DNA of 64,000 bases from Opisthorchis felineus (GCA_004794785.1 SJOL01003772.1:149976-213975); one strand, 5' to 3'. Shown: positions 51,301 through 59,700, counted from the first letter of the stretch. Made by a program: numbers and translations. Notes: generated by a model not told the origin, from the letters alone.

Positions 51301-54300
51301 NNNNNNNNNNNNNNNNNNNNNNNNNNNNNNNNNNNNNNNNNNNNNNNNNNNNNNNNNNNNNNNNNNNNNNNNNNNNNNNNNNNNNNNNNNNNNNNNNNNN
51401 NNNNNNNNNNNNNNNNNNNNNNNNNNNNNNNNNNNNNNNNNNNTACGGAAGCTTTTGGAGAGCTCGCCGTATACTCTCACACGTCCGGAAGTCCGGGAAT
51501 AGAAAGAGCTTATTTTGTTCACAAACTTCCGAGGCATTCCTTGGTGGGCAAGCGTGTCAAGAAGAACAGACCGGTCAACCGAGTCGAATGCGCCTTGGAA
51601 ATCCAGGAATACTAGAGTCGTAGGTCGCTTATACGTATGGCGTTGTTCTAGCACCTGATGAAGTGTGATGTGATGTAAGACAAGGCTGTCCGGTTTCAAC
51701 TTTCCTCTTCAACTTTGTTATTGATTTGCTGCTTGAAATTTCTCTGCCTGTCTCTTAAACCTCGGGAGTCGAAATGCACCCTAGGCGTTCCCTCACAGAC
51801 ATTGAGTATGAAGGGGATATTGCCCTCCTTGGTTCAGATCCTTCCCAAATGCTAACGATTTTAAATAACCAAAATAACTCTGCCACACGGTTTGGGTTGT
51901 ACTTCACACCTGCAGAGTGTAGAGTGCTGCTACAAGACTGGGTGAGATCCAACCCACACCTCATGCTTGCGGGCGAGCCAATCGACGTGGTAGATACATT
52001 TGTTTACTTGGGCAGCTGTATAAGTTCCGGTGGACTGGCTGGAGATTAGGTTATTTCTCGAATCGGAAAGGCCAGAGCAGCTTTTGCCAACCTCCGACAC
52101 CTATGGTGCCGACGTGACGTCAGTTTGTTCGTCAATGGAAGAGTTTACACTGTGGTGGTGCAATCCATACTGCTTTATGGATCAGAGACGTGGCCCCTGC
52201 AATCAGTGGACATATGAAAGATGTCAGTGTTTGACCATCGGTGTCTTCGAAGCATTGATCAGGTCCGGTGGGAACATCGGATTAGCAATACTGAGGTATG
52301 TCAGATGGTCTTAGGAGGAAGGAACTCTCCCGCGATAGATGAATTACTCACGCTTCATAGGCTGCGCTGGTTAGGACATCTACTCCGCATTTAAGAATAC
52401 CGTCTGTATCGCAGGGCTTTTTTCGCCCAGCCCTGTGCTGAGTGGAAGCAACCGAAAGATGGACAGTGTATGACCTGGCAACGAAGTGCGAAAACACTAA
52501 CCAGTAAACTTAGTCGGGTCGGCAAGTGCCGCCTCCCTGGATGGAAACCCCGAGACTCAAATCACCAATGGTTAATGACATTGGCATAAATGGCCCAATC
52601 GCGCAGTCAGTGGCGCTCGTGCATCAAAGCTATCGCCTTCAATGCGTAGCTACCCAATTTCCGAACAAACTGAACATGCCTTCGCCTCCAAGGCTTGGTT
52701 TTATGTCTCACACTCCCGTTTTCCGGTGATCGAAACTGTAGCAGCTGGAACCAATGTTCCTATGGTACACGGTTCATAGCTCATAAATTGAATTGATTGA
52801 TTGGAGGGCCCAGACCTAGACAGGAAGACGACTGGGATCATCGACCAAAGCCTTTGGTTTAAAAGCCTGACCGCAAAGCAACAGTGTTTTACGGGTAATG
52901 CAAATGCATAAACATTTTTAATGAATATGTCGCCACAAATGTTCCAACCTCGAAGATGGCGAACCAAAAAGATGATTGAGGGCTTCGATATTCACTTACC
53001 AGCCTCTAGAATAGGGTTCCTATTACAGTCCAACTCAATGAAAACGAGGTGCTCAAGGGGAACCACCACCCTCCACGCAGGCAGCAAGATTAGAACTTCG
53101 CAAGAGTCTATTTAACAATCGAATGGTGGATGTTTGTATTAGGCTGCCGGCTGGTGTGTTAAAAGTCCAGACAGAAAAAATCTTCATGGTTGATGCAAAC
53201 TGTAAATACCACTTCCCCGACTGATCTAAGAATGGTGTAGGCAGTCTGGTGGTTCGAGTCCAACCCGTATGTTTGACTGTGATCATATTACGTGCACTTG
53301 GACTTCGTATTCTCGCAGTCACCAACGGACCTCCCACGTCAATTTGTGCCAATGATCTTTGAGTATCGGATGACGGAAATGTCTGGTTCATTGTGGAAGT
53401 CACATATGGCTCTGATGGCATCAGTTAGTAGCACACAGCAAAACGGTAGTCCCAGTCCATCAGCAGCAGGTCATTACCCTTTGAAGATTAGATGACAGTT
53501 GGAAGGCACAATTCTTATTGGCTTCCTTCGCCAACTATGCGCCTAGCCTCCTAAATTATTTCATTCTTTTGGAAAACGCGATCTCATCAGGAAGACTATA
53601 GCAGTAACAACCTTCGTCCATAATGACCTGTGGATTCACGGAGGGTCTCCTGTATGTGTATGGTTATTATTGATGCTCTCTATTGGACCCTTGTTGATGC
53701 TGCGAAGTGAGCAGCTCTTATCCCACCTCACTTCATGAAAATATCCAGATATAAATCAAATCCCCAGTGAATCTAAGATAGTCCAGTAAGAATAGGTTCA
53801 TTTTACAAAGACGCTGACTATTCCAGCCTTCAGTAATCCGCCACAGATTTGAAGTCATGACTTTGGGCTTGTTCCAAAAGCCGACCCCTTTGAGCACTGA
53901 ATCGACAGGATTTTTACAAACTTTGTTTCAAAATGGACCAAATTCAGAAGGTGAAGACAACTCGGAACAATTCAGTAGTAGGTTGTTCAAATGATCACTA
54001 AATCGCCCAATGGGTTCACGCCATTCTGAAGATCGACCTCTTGTGGAGAAAAACCTGTTCGCTAATTAAGTTGGCATTAGCAGGAGACTTGAACAAAATT
54101 CAACTGAACCTCTCTTTATGATATTCTTCAACTGAATGTGTTGCACATGAGCAGCCTCACGTTCCATTTAGAATGGTATTAAAGATATCGTGGTATCATC
54201 CTTGAAATGACACTACCCACGAAGTGAGAGAAAAACCGGACGACCCACCATCCCGAGTCCACATCATATCAAGGGAAACCGAAATCCTCCTCAGAATGGA

Positions 54301-56618
54301 GGAGGACCACACTTCGAGATCTTCCGCGCGCAAGAGATACGCGCCAGTCTAACGTTGTGGAAGGTCGACAACACACGCTGAAAAGTCCCCTTCTCAGCAC
54401 TAACAGAAAAGGTAACCGTTCAGCTGCAACACCCTTTCGGTGCCGAGCTGTCATGCTACCCGAAGAAAGCACGAGGGCTGGGATACTGCAATGTTGCCCA
54501 AGCCTAGACAGGAGAAATCGAGAAGTAGAGGTCGGGTCCGAATCACGGACCTTCCGGTCAGTAAATTTGCGCTCTAACCACTGAGCCATATCGCTCCCAG
54601 TTTAGCAGTGAGTCTTGAGGGCATTCCTTGGAGTGGCTCCTTGAAAGTGGAGCTCTATCTCGTCCTTAATTAAACTCTCCATAATCTAGCAGAACCCCGA
54701 TAAGATGTTGATTAGTCAACAGTTGACGCATTCCGTGAGTATTGGTTTGACACCTGTTGGTTCTCACTCCGGTGGGATGTGATAGAGCTAAAAAGAGCTC
54801 CCCCTTCTTTCTATATGAATCACTCATCGAATAATGCTGACAAGGGGAGCAACGATTGTTTCCTAATGTTTCAGGATAGGCGGATGAAGCTCATGTGCTC
54901 AAGGAGCTGAATGTCCTTTCAGTTGGTGCAGTAAGGCAGTGAAGCATCGGTGTTGAACACTGATGTCATGCTGTCGATGATGATGACAGTTGGTGCACAA
55001 CTTTTTCTAAATCCGGGTTTGGCTTCAGAGTCAGCTGGGCTTCTTTAGCTTGTTAGCGTCAAGATATGAACCTGTAAATGAGCATTGAAGTGTAGTGTCG
55101 TCATGCAATTCCCGTCTTATAGGAGTCTGCTTCCAAAAAGATACTGGTCGTCAATTTGGAGGTGGAACATCCCATCGACAACCCTGATTTCTGCGTCTCA
55201 CATAAGTAAACAGCACGTACCATCAGCAAAGGTCAAGGTTTCCTCATCTGCCCATTTCTTCCATGTTTTCATATTGGTAAAGGCATAAATGACATTCCTT
55301 GAGAAATTCGGCTCGATGCCTTAAGGCTGATAGCGAACAGGCCCCTGGAACACCTCCGTCACCGCTTCTGGCTCTTCGACTTCACACTTATCGCCCCACT
55401 ACTATCTGCGCACATCAGACCCACGTGTAGTACGACCTCCTGGCCTGCAACTCATACCTCACAGGACCAGAAAACTCTGAAGCAAGCCCAAACGAAGACC
55501 ACTGAACTCAACAGCGAAAGACTCGCTGTTCCAGGCTACACAATCACAGTCTCCTAGATCACCGAAGGAGCTTCTTCTCACTCCCTGTTAGCCGCATCTA
55601 GAACACGGTAAACTCGGAGGCCGTGCCTGACCAATCTCAAGCGACCTTTATGCAACGACTCGATTTCCAACTCAGCGAGCTTAAATTCACGGCCGTTTAG
55701 CAGTCTCCCTGACTGGTTCCACCTCACTTAATATTACTTATGAGACCTGAAGAGCAAAGTCCTAAGGATCCTGTTACCATCTTAATGGTCTTATGATCTG
55801 CCGACCGTTAATCCACTAAGTAGAGGCGCATCATGTCATGTGAAATCGTGTGTAATATTGCGGCTTGAAGCAAGCGTTCTAGCTGACCCAGTCGGGAGAC
55901 CAACCATACTGTAACCGGGACATCATTGGTTTGGAGACCCGCAGACGCGGCAATCGCCTATGCTGCAGTGTACGTGTACTCGGACTTCGCACTCCCAAGA
56001 AGTAAATCGAATCTCAATCACACCTTGATTTACGTACAAAGAAAAAGTATCACATAGGATACTACAGCTGCACTACCATAACCAGGTAACCGAATGCGCC
56101 ATGCAGAGCTGACGCCCAATAGGCTTTAAATTACGTTAAACGGTGGTATTGATCACCTATGAAGGAGTAAAAACACGCCAAGTGGGTCTGCATAAAAAGC
56201 AACACAACTGTAACTAACCCGTTGCAGACAGCTTTTTGTCGAGCATAGATACTTGAGTGATATGCTCAATTCTCCGTTTAGACGCTAGAAGAAGTTTCAG
56301 TTCCTCCGCGTAAACGGAATCAGCCTACGAGACATTAGGAGTTAAAAAATAAAGTACCTTCCGCTTTGACCCACTGACAACATTAACGACTTTGTTGAGA
56401 AGTTCTACAGCTTTCGTTATATCCGTTGCCGATTCAAGTTCATCCAAAGACTTGTTTAAGGCAGCGACACCTTTATCCATCTCGCGGTGATTTCTTCGAT
56501 ATCTTTTGTTGAGCAACTCGTAACCCGCCTTCCATTAAGTATCAATACAAGGATAAAGTACCTTCACAGTGGTATACTCTGTCATTGCGAACTCTCCCGA
56601 CTTAGTGTCCGAAGCCAT
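30293..56618 (-). CDS. MAEA: MAEA, RING subunit of the GID/CTLH ubiquitin ligase (9 exons)
   Basis: MAEA (yeast Gid9/Fyv10) pairs with RMND5 as the catalytic RING heterodimer of the CTLH E3 ligase, in nucleus and cytoplasm. The nine exons give 420 residues; human MAEA is about 396. Residues 14-29 (EYTTVK then [10 protein letters not shown]) match the family N-terminus. A helical region with KRRIEH near residue 92 follows. LisH is about 145-177 ([20 protein letters not shown]), CTLH about 183-242 and CRA about 240-320 ([17 protein letters not shown]). The RING-Gid domain holds CAVC at 337-340, LPNGYVY near 379-385 and ITCPRSG at 400-406, ending in RVFIL. Introns in order are 33, 33, 14383, 529, 3633, 798, 667 and 4987 nt. 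All have GT-AG ends and matching phases (0,0,1,0,2,0,2,0), and no stop interrupts the frame. Retroelements fill the long introns. It appears intact and functional. Confidence 0.95.
31085..31284 (-). mobile_element. tRNA-derived SINE, copy 1
   Basis: Minus strand reads TGGCTCAGTGG (A box) and GGTTCGAACCC (B box), then a shared unrelated body ending near GTGTTACAGCTGAAC. It lies in MAEA intron 8. The intact promoter boxes suggest a fairly young copy. Confidence 0.85.
31943..32155 (-). CDS. Unassigned open frame in MAEA intron 8
   Basis: After a CCTTTTCAG acceptor-like site the frame is open for about 70 codons to TAG. It is Cys-containing and acidic ([17 protein letters not shown], later [12 protein letters not shown]). 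It does not fit MAEA exon 8 in phase. It could be a nested gene, an exon of an unknown transcript, or chance. Confidence 0.22.
32545..33420 (+). mobile_element. RTE-A C-terminus and 3' region
   Basis: Reads [18 protein letters not shown], then [10 protein letters not shown] and [19 protein letters not shown], the conserved C-terminal region of RTE elements. The 3' untranslated part is interrupted by a SINE at 33166-33332 and resumes with a block also seen at 39.0 and 52.7 kb (gaaactgtgacagctagaac here). Frames are broken. Confidence 0.8.
33166..33332 (+). mobile_element. tRNA-derived SINE, copy 2
   Basis: A box tggctcagtgg and B box ggttcaaacct, then the same body to gtgttacagctgaacg. It is inserted in the RTE-A 3' region. 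Confidence 0.85.
34090..34225 (-). mobile_element. tRNA-derived SINE, degenerate copy 3
   Basis: The B box survives as gtttcgaaccac on the plus strand, followed by the usual body in antisense (gagaaatc, agcacgag). The A-box end is missing, so it is truncated and older. Confidence 0.65.
34226..34900 (-). mobile_element. RTE-A reverse transcriptase fragment
   Basis: Minus frames give [38 protein letters not shown] and [12 protein letters not shown]. The catalytic YADD is changed to YVND, with frameshifts. It ends in a remnant of the next domain fused to SINE sequence. Located in MAEA intron 8. Confidence 0.8.
35379..35568 (-). CDS. MAEA: MAEA exon 8 (RING-Gid core)
   Basis: 190 nt, residues 325-388. 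The split codon gives KTHQCYDS across the junction. [17 protein letters not shown] supplies the first Cys pair. HDHSVLTC supplies further putative zinc ligands, and [12 protein letters not shown] closes the exon at AAG/GTAATT. Confidence 0.96.
36236..36366 (-). CDS. MAEA: MAEA exon 7 (CRA)
   Basis: 131 nt, residues 282-324 plus two bases. It contains [17 protein letters not shown] and [16 protein letters not shown]. The acceptor is TTATTCCAG and the donor ACGCA/GTATCC, phase 2. Confidence 0.94.
37165..37282 (-). CDS. MAEA: MAEA exon 6 (CTLH/CRA)
   Basis: 118 nt, residues 242 (last base) to 281. It contains [11 protein letters not shown] and [17 protein letters not shown]. The acceptor is CCCTTTCAG and the donor GCA/GTAAGT. 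An RTE-A fragment begins within about 60 bp upstream of the acceptor. Confidence 0.95.
37330..39060 (+). mobile_element. RTE-A copy, 5'-truncated, carrying a SINE
   Basis: Begins near [15 protein letters not shown] with [17 protein letters not shown], then decayed RT blocks, FGIHFTPAE, a SINE insertion, and the C-terminal region resembling the 52 kb copy. It ends in the RTE-A 3' sequence (gtaacagctggaacaaacg). Many stops. It sits in MAEA intron 5, close to exon 6. Confidence 0.82.
38004..38184 (+). mobile_element. tRNA-derived SINE, copy 4, with target-site duplication
   Basis: A box tggctcaatgg, B box ggttcgaaccc, a T-run tail, and flanking direct repeats ttcacacctgcag at 37991-38003 and 38185-38197. 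It interrupts the RTE-A frame at the FTPAE codons. Confidence 0.92.
39061..40915. other. MAEA intron 5 remainder
   Basis: No gene. It holds a (TCA)6 run at 39919-39936 next to ttgacagc, which resembles an RTE-B 3' tail in antisense, and a perfect inverted repeat at 40082-40117. Confidence 0.5.
40082..40117. repeat. Perfect 16-bp inverted repeat, 4-nt loop
   Basis: gtcccatgtattcctg, then aaag, then caggaatacatgggac. Both arms are exactly complementary. It lies in MAEA intron 5; a transcript could form a hairpin. Confidence 0.95.
40916..40992 (-). CDS. MAEA: MAEA exon 5 (CTLH core)
   Basis: 77 nt, phase 0 in and phase 2 out. It encodes [20 protein letters not shown] and RMEAI, aligning with the LEF-LR-QEF-LIR-NK pattern of the family. 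The acceptor is CCCATTAG and the donor ATACA/GTAAGC. Confidence 0.93.
41522..41835 (-). CDS. MAEA: MAEA exon 4 (LisH and start of CTLH)
   Basis: 314 nt, residues 112-216. The acceptor is TACTTGGTAG and the donor [29 protein letters not shown] is the LisH motif, and [10 protein letters not shown] with [12 protein letters not shown] begins CTLH. An RTE-B 3' end lies about 40 bp upstream of the acceptor. Confidence 0.95.
41876..42660 (-). mobile_element. RTE-B RT fragment with 3' end
   Basis: Reads [31 protein letters not shown] and [13 protein letters not shown] (YADD changed to YADG). It is joined to the RTE-B 3' untranslated block, whose end is about 40 bp from MAEA exon 4. The stretch between the RT core and the 3' end is deleted. 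Confidence 0.8.
42661..43262 (-). mobile_element. RTE-B C-terminal fragment
   Basis: Reads [16 protein letters not shown], then a block equivalent to [18 protein letters not shown] and a broken [14 protein letters not shown]. Stops and frameshifts are present. It abuts the 3' end of the next RTE-B copy at the gacgtc/atcatcg junction. Confidence 0.72.
43263..44285 (-). mobile_element. RTE-B copy, 5'-truncated
   Basis: Reads [37 protein letters not shown] and [15 protein letters not shown], then the 3' untranslated region with a short (GAT) tail at 43262. Broken in several frames; the thumb and C-terminus are largely missing. Confidence 0.78.
44286..44744. other. Unrecognised intron 3 sequence
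   Basis: No protein motif recognised; probably further retroelement 5' material. Confidence 0.35.
44745..45745 (+). mobile_element. RTE-B copy, internally deleted
   Basis: Reads [35 protein letters not shown], then decayed palm, [18 protein letters not shown] and [20 protein letters not shown]. Plus orientation; its end faces an inverted RTE-B C-terminus. Confidence 0.75.
45746..45990 (-). mobile_element. RTE-B C-terminal fragment, inverted
   Basis: Minus translation gives [20 protein letters not shown] and [12 protein letters not shown], the same C-terminal region as the preceding plus copy. The two form an imperfect tail-to-tail inverted repeat. Confidence 0.72.
45991..48480 (+). mobile_element. 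RTE-A copy: 5' region, endonuclease and linker
   Basis: After about 0.8 kb of probable 5' sequence it reads [57 protein letters not shown] (endonuclease), [32 protein letters not shown] and [20 protein letters not shown], ending at PIFKKGK. The sequence then jumps to a second RTE-A copy. Frameshifted and interrupted by a foreign patch at 47226-47269. Confidence 0.82.
50266..51664 (-). mobile_element. RTE-B insertion within RTE-A, spanning the assembly gap
   Basis: The minus strand opens at [40 protein letters not shown] and [12 protein letters not shown]. Then comes the gap, then [34 protein letters not shown] and the 3' end with atcatcatcatc at its border (antisense GAT tail). 5'-truncated. 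Both RTE-A borders carry tgatgt, a likely target-site duplication. Confidence 0.85.
50650..51443. other. Assembly gap (794 N)
   Basis: Unsequenced bases inside the RTE-B insertion. The expected missing RT palm and thumb segment is about this size. Confidence 0.99.
52801..54411. other. Unrecognised intron 3 sequence
   Basis: Some stretches have coding-like scraps ([11 protein letters not shown] on minus and plus frames near 53140-53170; [19 protein letters not shown] near 53303-53358 on plus). They suggest another old retroelement, but no family could be assigned. Confidence 0.35.
54412..54599 (-). mobile_element. tRNA-derived SINE, copy 5
   Basis: The minus strand reads GATATGGCTCAGTGGTTAGAG (A box), GATTCGGACCC in place of the B box, and the common body. 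In MAEA intron 3. Confidence 0.83.
54930..54992 (+). mobile_element. RTE-B 3' end fragment
   Basis: The plus strand carries aagcatcggtgttgaacac and gtcatgctgtcgatgatg, the RTE-B terminal block with a (GAT)n tail. How far it extends upstream is unclear. Confidence 0.6.
54993..56218. other. MAEA intron 3, 5' part
   Basis: No gene or repeat family recognised between the RTE-B tail and MAEA exon 3. Confidence 0.4.
56219..56324 (-). CDS. MAEA: MAEA exon 3
   Basis: 106 nt, residues 77-111 plus one base of codon 112. It contains [11 protein letters not shown], matching the conserved KRRIEH of the family. The ACGG/GTTAGT donor gives phase 1, which fits exon 4. A GTATCT just after ITQ is an alternative donor with the wrong phase. 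Confidence 0.87.
56325..56357 (-). other. MAEA: MAEA intron 2, 33-nt micro-intron
   Basis: Same length as intron 1 and the same first nine bases (GTACTTTAT). It ends TCTCGTAG and contains a TAACTCCTAAT stretch that could hold the branch point. Confidence 0.9.
56358..56528 (-). CDS. MAEA: MAEA exon 2
   Basis: 171 nt, phase 0 at both ends, residues 20-76. It contains [17 protein letters not shown] and ends GSKRK at AAG/GTACTT. Confidence 0.93.
56529..56561 (-). other. MAEA: MAEA intron 1, 33-nt micro-intron
   Basis: It begins GTACTTTATCC and ends ATGGAAG. Removing it joins EYTTVK to [10 protein letters not shown], restoring a contiguous family match; retaining it would introduce a stop. Confidence 0.9.
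56562..56618 (-). CDS. MAEA: MAEA exon 1
   Basis: It encodes residues 1-19, starting [10 protein letters not shown] and ending EYTTVK at AAG/GTACTT. The first ATG is chosen because it lies 13-31 nt downstream of strong 3' splice-site sequences. The second Met (residue 12) is a possible alternative start. Confidence 0.85.
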
Positions 56619-56649
56619 GAGGACCCGGAAACTAGTGAGAACAGAGTAA

Positions 56650-56651
56650 CT
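56650..56651 (-). promoter_or_regulatory. Strong 3' splice site in the MAEA 5' leader
   Basis: Reading minus, a pyrimidine-rich run ending TTGTTGTCTTGTAG precedes the ATG by 31 nt. A second AG follows at 56632-56633. It could accept a spliced leader, since trematodes trans-splice many genes, or end a 5' UTR intron. Confidence 0.5.
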
Positions 56652-56688
56652 ACAAGACAACAAGGACAAGTCAAGGCCAGTTCCGTGT

Positions 56689-56735
56689 GGTTCACGGATT
56701 CACGGTTGACACACGGATTCATGGATTCACAGATT
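56689..56735 (-). repeat. Degenerate 8-bp tandem repeat, RTGAATCC
   Basis: On the minus strand the units are GTGAATCC, ATGAATCC, GTG..., GTGAATCC, GTGAACC. It directly follows the CR1-like 3' untranslated sequence, so it is probably that element's tail. Confidence 0.7.
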
Positions 56736-59700
56736 GATAATTAGGCATTCGCCCAAGTTTCACGGACCTGTTTTGTTCAACTGGTAGGCATAAGCGGAAG
56801 GAGTGTGTAGCATTGCTCCTTGAGTTCTCAGCGCGGGGCAGTAAGCATGCTAGCGCGAGCATTCACATAAAAAACTGTCTAAAAGTGCTTTGAACTGGGT
56901 TCCAGATGGAGCGTGGACAACCGTCGGAGGAAGGATAGTCCACGCAGCAACAACCCGAAATGAGGAAAAACGTTGCCTCATGAAAGTGTGCGCCCTGAGC
57001 TTGAAGATCTTTTTTCCATGTCCCCGACGTGGGTTGGCTGGATCAGTGGTGAAAAACCTGCTGGAAAATACCTTGTTTAAACAGAGCAAAAACAAGTAGT
57101 AGCTCTCCTCGGAGTCAACGATACTCCAGGGGAAAGAGATCAAGAACCACGAGACGCGTTTCATAGCCCACGGATTTGAGGCCGGCAACCGATTTTGTAC
57201 CAAATCAATGGATATGCTCAATGAGGGTTACGTCCTTCGTGCGCCCTGACTAGACAACTTGGTTGGCGTATTCAAGAAGCGGTCTGACACAGGCCCCATA
57301 GAGTATTTGGAAGTCCATGCGAATGACACGGGAGAAGGTGCGCCGAATCATCCGTAGAACGGCGAATGCCTTTGGGGCCGACTTCTCATGGTGCATTGAG
57401 AAGGACATGTTTGAAGAGAGCCAGATACCCAGGTCCTTTTAGGTATCTATCTTCGTGATGCCTTATGGTCCATTCTCACCATGCACGACATGGGCGTTCG
57501 CTGAGTCTCCTCCAAATGACATATGGACGCACTTCTCGTCATTCAGAGGAAGGTGCCAGCCCAATGACCACTGTTTTGCAGCGTCTACATCCATTTGAAG
57601 GGCACTGGCATTGGTACTCCAGGATTTCAAGTCGTCCGCAAAAAGTAGACATGGACTTGAAAGAACGTCTGGAAGGTCGTTGACGTATATCAGAAACAGC
57701 AGTGGTCCCAGAACGGAGCCTTGAGGAACTCCAATGGAGACCGGCGCTGGAGAAGAGTAGGTCGAGCCTACTTTCACTCGGAATGTTCTGTCTGATAGGA
57801 ACGCCTTGATCCAGAGTAGGATCTTCCCTTGAACCCCGTAAGACTCGAGTTTGTGGAGCAGCGGGACGTGTGGGACTCGATCGAATGCTTTTGAGAAGTC
57901 GAAAAATATGGCATCTGATATAAGTCCCTCGTCCTTGGCTTGGGTTAAGCTGTCCATAAATACGAGCGCGTTCGTCACGCAAGAACGGTTTGGGAGAAAT
58001 CCGTGTTGGACTGGAGATATCAAGTTGTTGAAGGTGAGGTGGTCTGGGATGGCTCGCTTCAGAATGCGTTCCATCACCTTGCATGGCACGCTAGTGAGGC
58101 TTATGGGTATGTAGCTGCCAGGCGATTGTCGGTCAAGAATTTTGCAGATTGGCGTGACAATCGCTTCCTTCCAAGCAAAAGGAGGTCACTTTCGTCGAGC
58201 GACTGGCGAAACAGCAGGAAGCAATGCTTTTCCAGTGTGAAGACATTTCCTTCAAGAACCTTGGATGGACCTCGTCTGGCCTCAACGCGTAGAACCGTTT
58301 ACTCTTGTGCAGGCCGTTAATGAATGTCTTCCCTCGTGAATGGCAAGTTGGTAAAAGGTCTTTTGTAGTCAAGCCTTCAGGAGATTTGGTGTGAGGGGTT
58401 ACTGGAACAGAATGCAGGCCTGCATTATGTTCTCTGTGGACCTCAGATACCATTATTGGATCGCCCGTGGGCTCCCCGTTCCTGTCCCTTAAGGAGAACG
58501 TGGTCGCCTTAATTTGTGCGCGATGTCTCATGTATTCAAACGGGATATTTTTTCCGGGCGCAGTTTAGTATGGTGGCTTGTTTTCGTTTGTCCCATTGGT
58601 GGTTTTCTTACCCACAACGGTTCCGCATTTTACGAAGCGCCAGCTCATCTTCTGTGTCTCCTGTAGTCAACTTTTTTCATAAGTATTTGAGATCTCTTTT
58701 CCAGAAGACGCCTAATCCTCTTAGGGTCCGACTGGTTGCTGGTATTTTTGGGAAGAAAATTGCCTCAGCCTCATGAATTTTCTGGACAATGGTCCTGTAT
58801 AACTCTTCCACTGAAGCTAGTCCCAGTTAGGGTTGATCAATAAATGTGTGCATTCCTGAGAGTTCTGCACGGCAGAAGTTTCGAATCCGCGTTTGGGGTT
58901 CAGGATTTCCGGCGCAGTAGCAAGTGAAATCAAAGAGCAGCCCACATTGGTCAACTTGTCCCAGTGGGGCGTTAATTTATACCTGATCAACCAAATCTAG
59001 TAGGGACGGTAGTTGGCCTGCGCGGTATATGTTGGGTGTGACGGCATATTGAGTCCAAGCGCTCTGTTGAACGACTTTGGTCGGCGCCGCTGCAAGATGT
59101 CCACTAGACATGACGCGTTGCAGCTCCATCCAGGAGGGCTTGGGGGCGTTAAAATCACCAACCGGCGAGAAATGTGTGAAGTAGTAGCTGGAGGAGAATT
59201 GCTCAACTGTTTGTGTGAGGAATTAGCCGTCTTCCGGAGGACATGAGACGCAACGGTAGACCACGCCGAAAAGAAGAGAGTCGGTCCCGTGCGGCGGGAT
59301 TTGAATCCACAGTGCATTGCAAAAAGGTGCAGGAGTGGTATCTCAGAAGACAAACGGGATGGGCTGGGCCGCGTGTAAGTACAAAGCAACCCCACCAGCC
59401 CTCCCTCGTTTTGAGTCAGCTCGAAAATCAGGGTTGCCGTCCTTTGAGATCTCCGTGTCCAGAGGCATCTGGTGTGAGCCAGGTTTCTGTAAGCGCGATT
59501 ATGGACGGCTGTTCAAGGCAAAATGACTGTTTAATATCGAGAAGTTTGTTGAAAAGACTGAGGCAGTTTGTGTACAGGGTTATCAACACCGTTTCTGCCG
59601 CCTCCGAAGGTGGGGAGCCGAGAGGTATGCTGCCAGTGATGTTAGCAGATTTACTAGCTGTACTCTGGGTTTTATTGCGGGACTCCGAGAAGGCCTCTGC

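Larger units (their letters stand above)
48481..52800 (+). mobile_element. RTE-A element, best-preserved copy, split by RTE-B
   Basis: Starts within the endonuclease ([50 protein letters not shown]) and continues through [20 protein letters not shown] and [17 protein letters not shown] blocks are [20 protein letters not shown] and [11 protein letters not shown] to TTSSD at about 50265. It resumes at about 51665 with [21 protein letters not shown] (YADD changed to YEGD), [15 protein letters not shown] and WLGHLLRI, then the 3' untranslated region ending near aattgaattgattgattgg. Frameshifts (for example near 49379 and 50105) and stops inactivate it. Confidence 0.88.

Noticed and set aside
50434..51699. 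421-codon frame as an intact gene
   Set aside because: Most of it is unsequenced N. The real ends are RTE-B reverse transcriptase and C-terminus.
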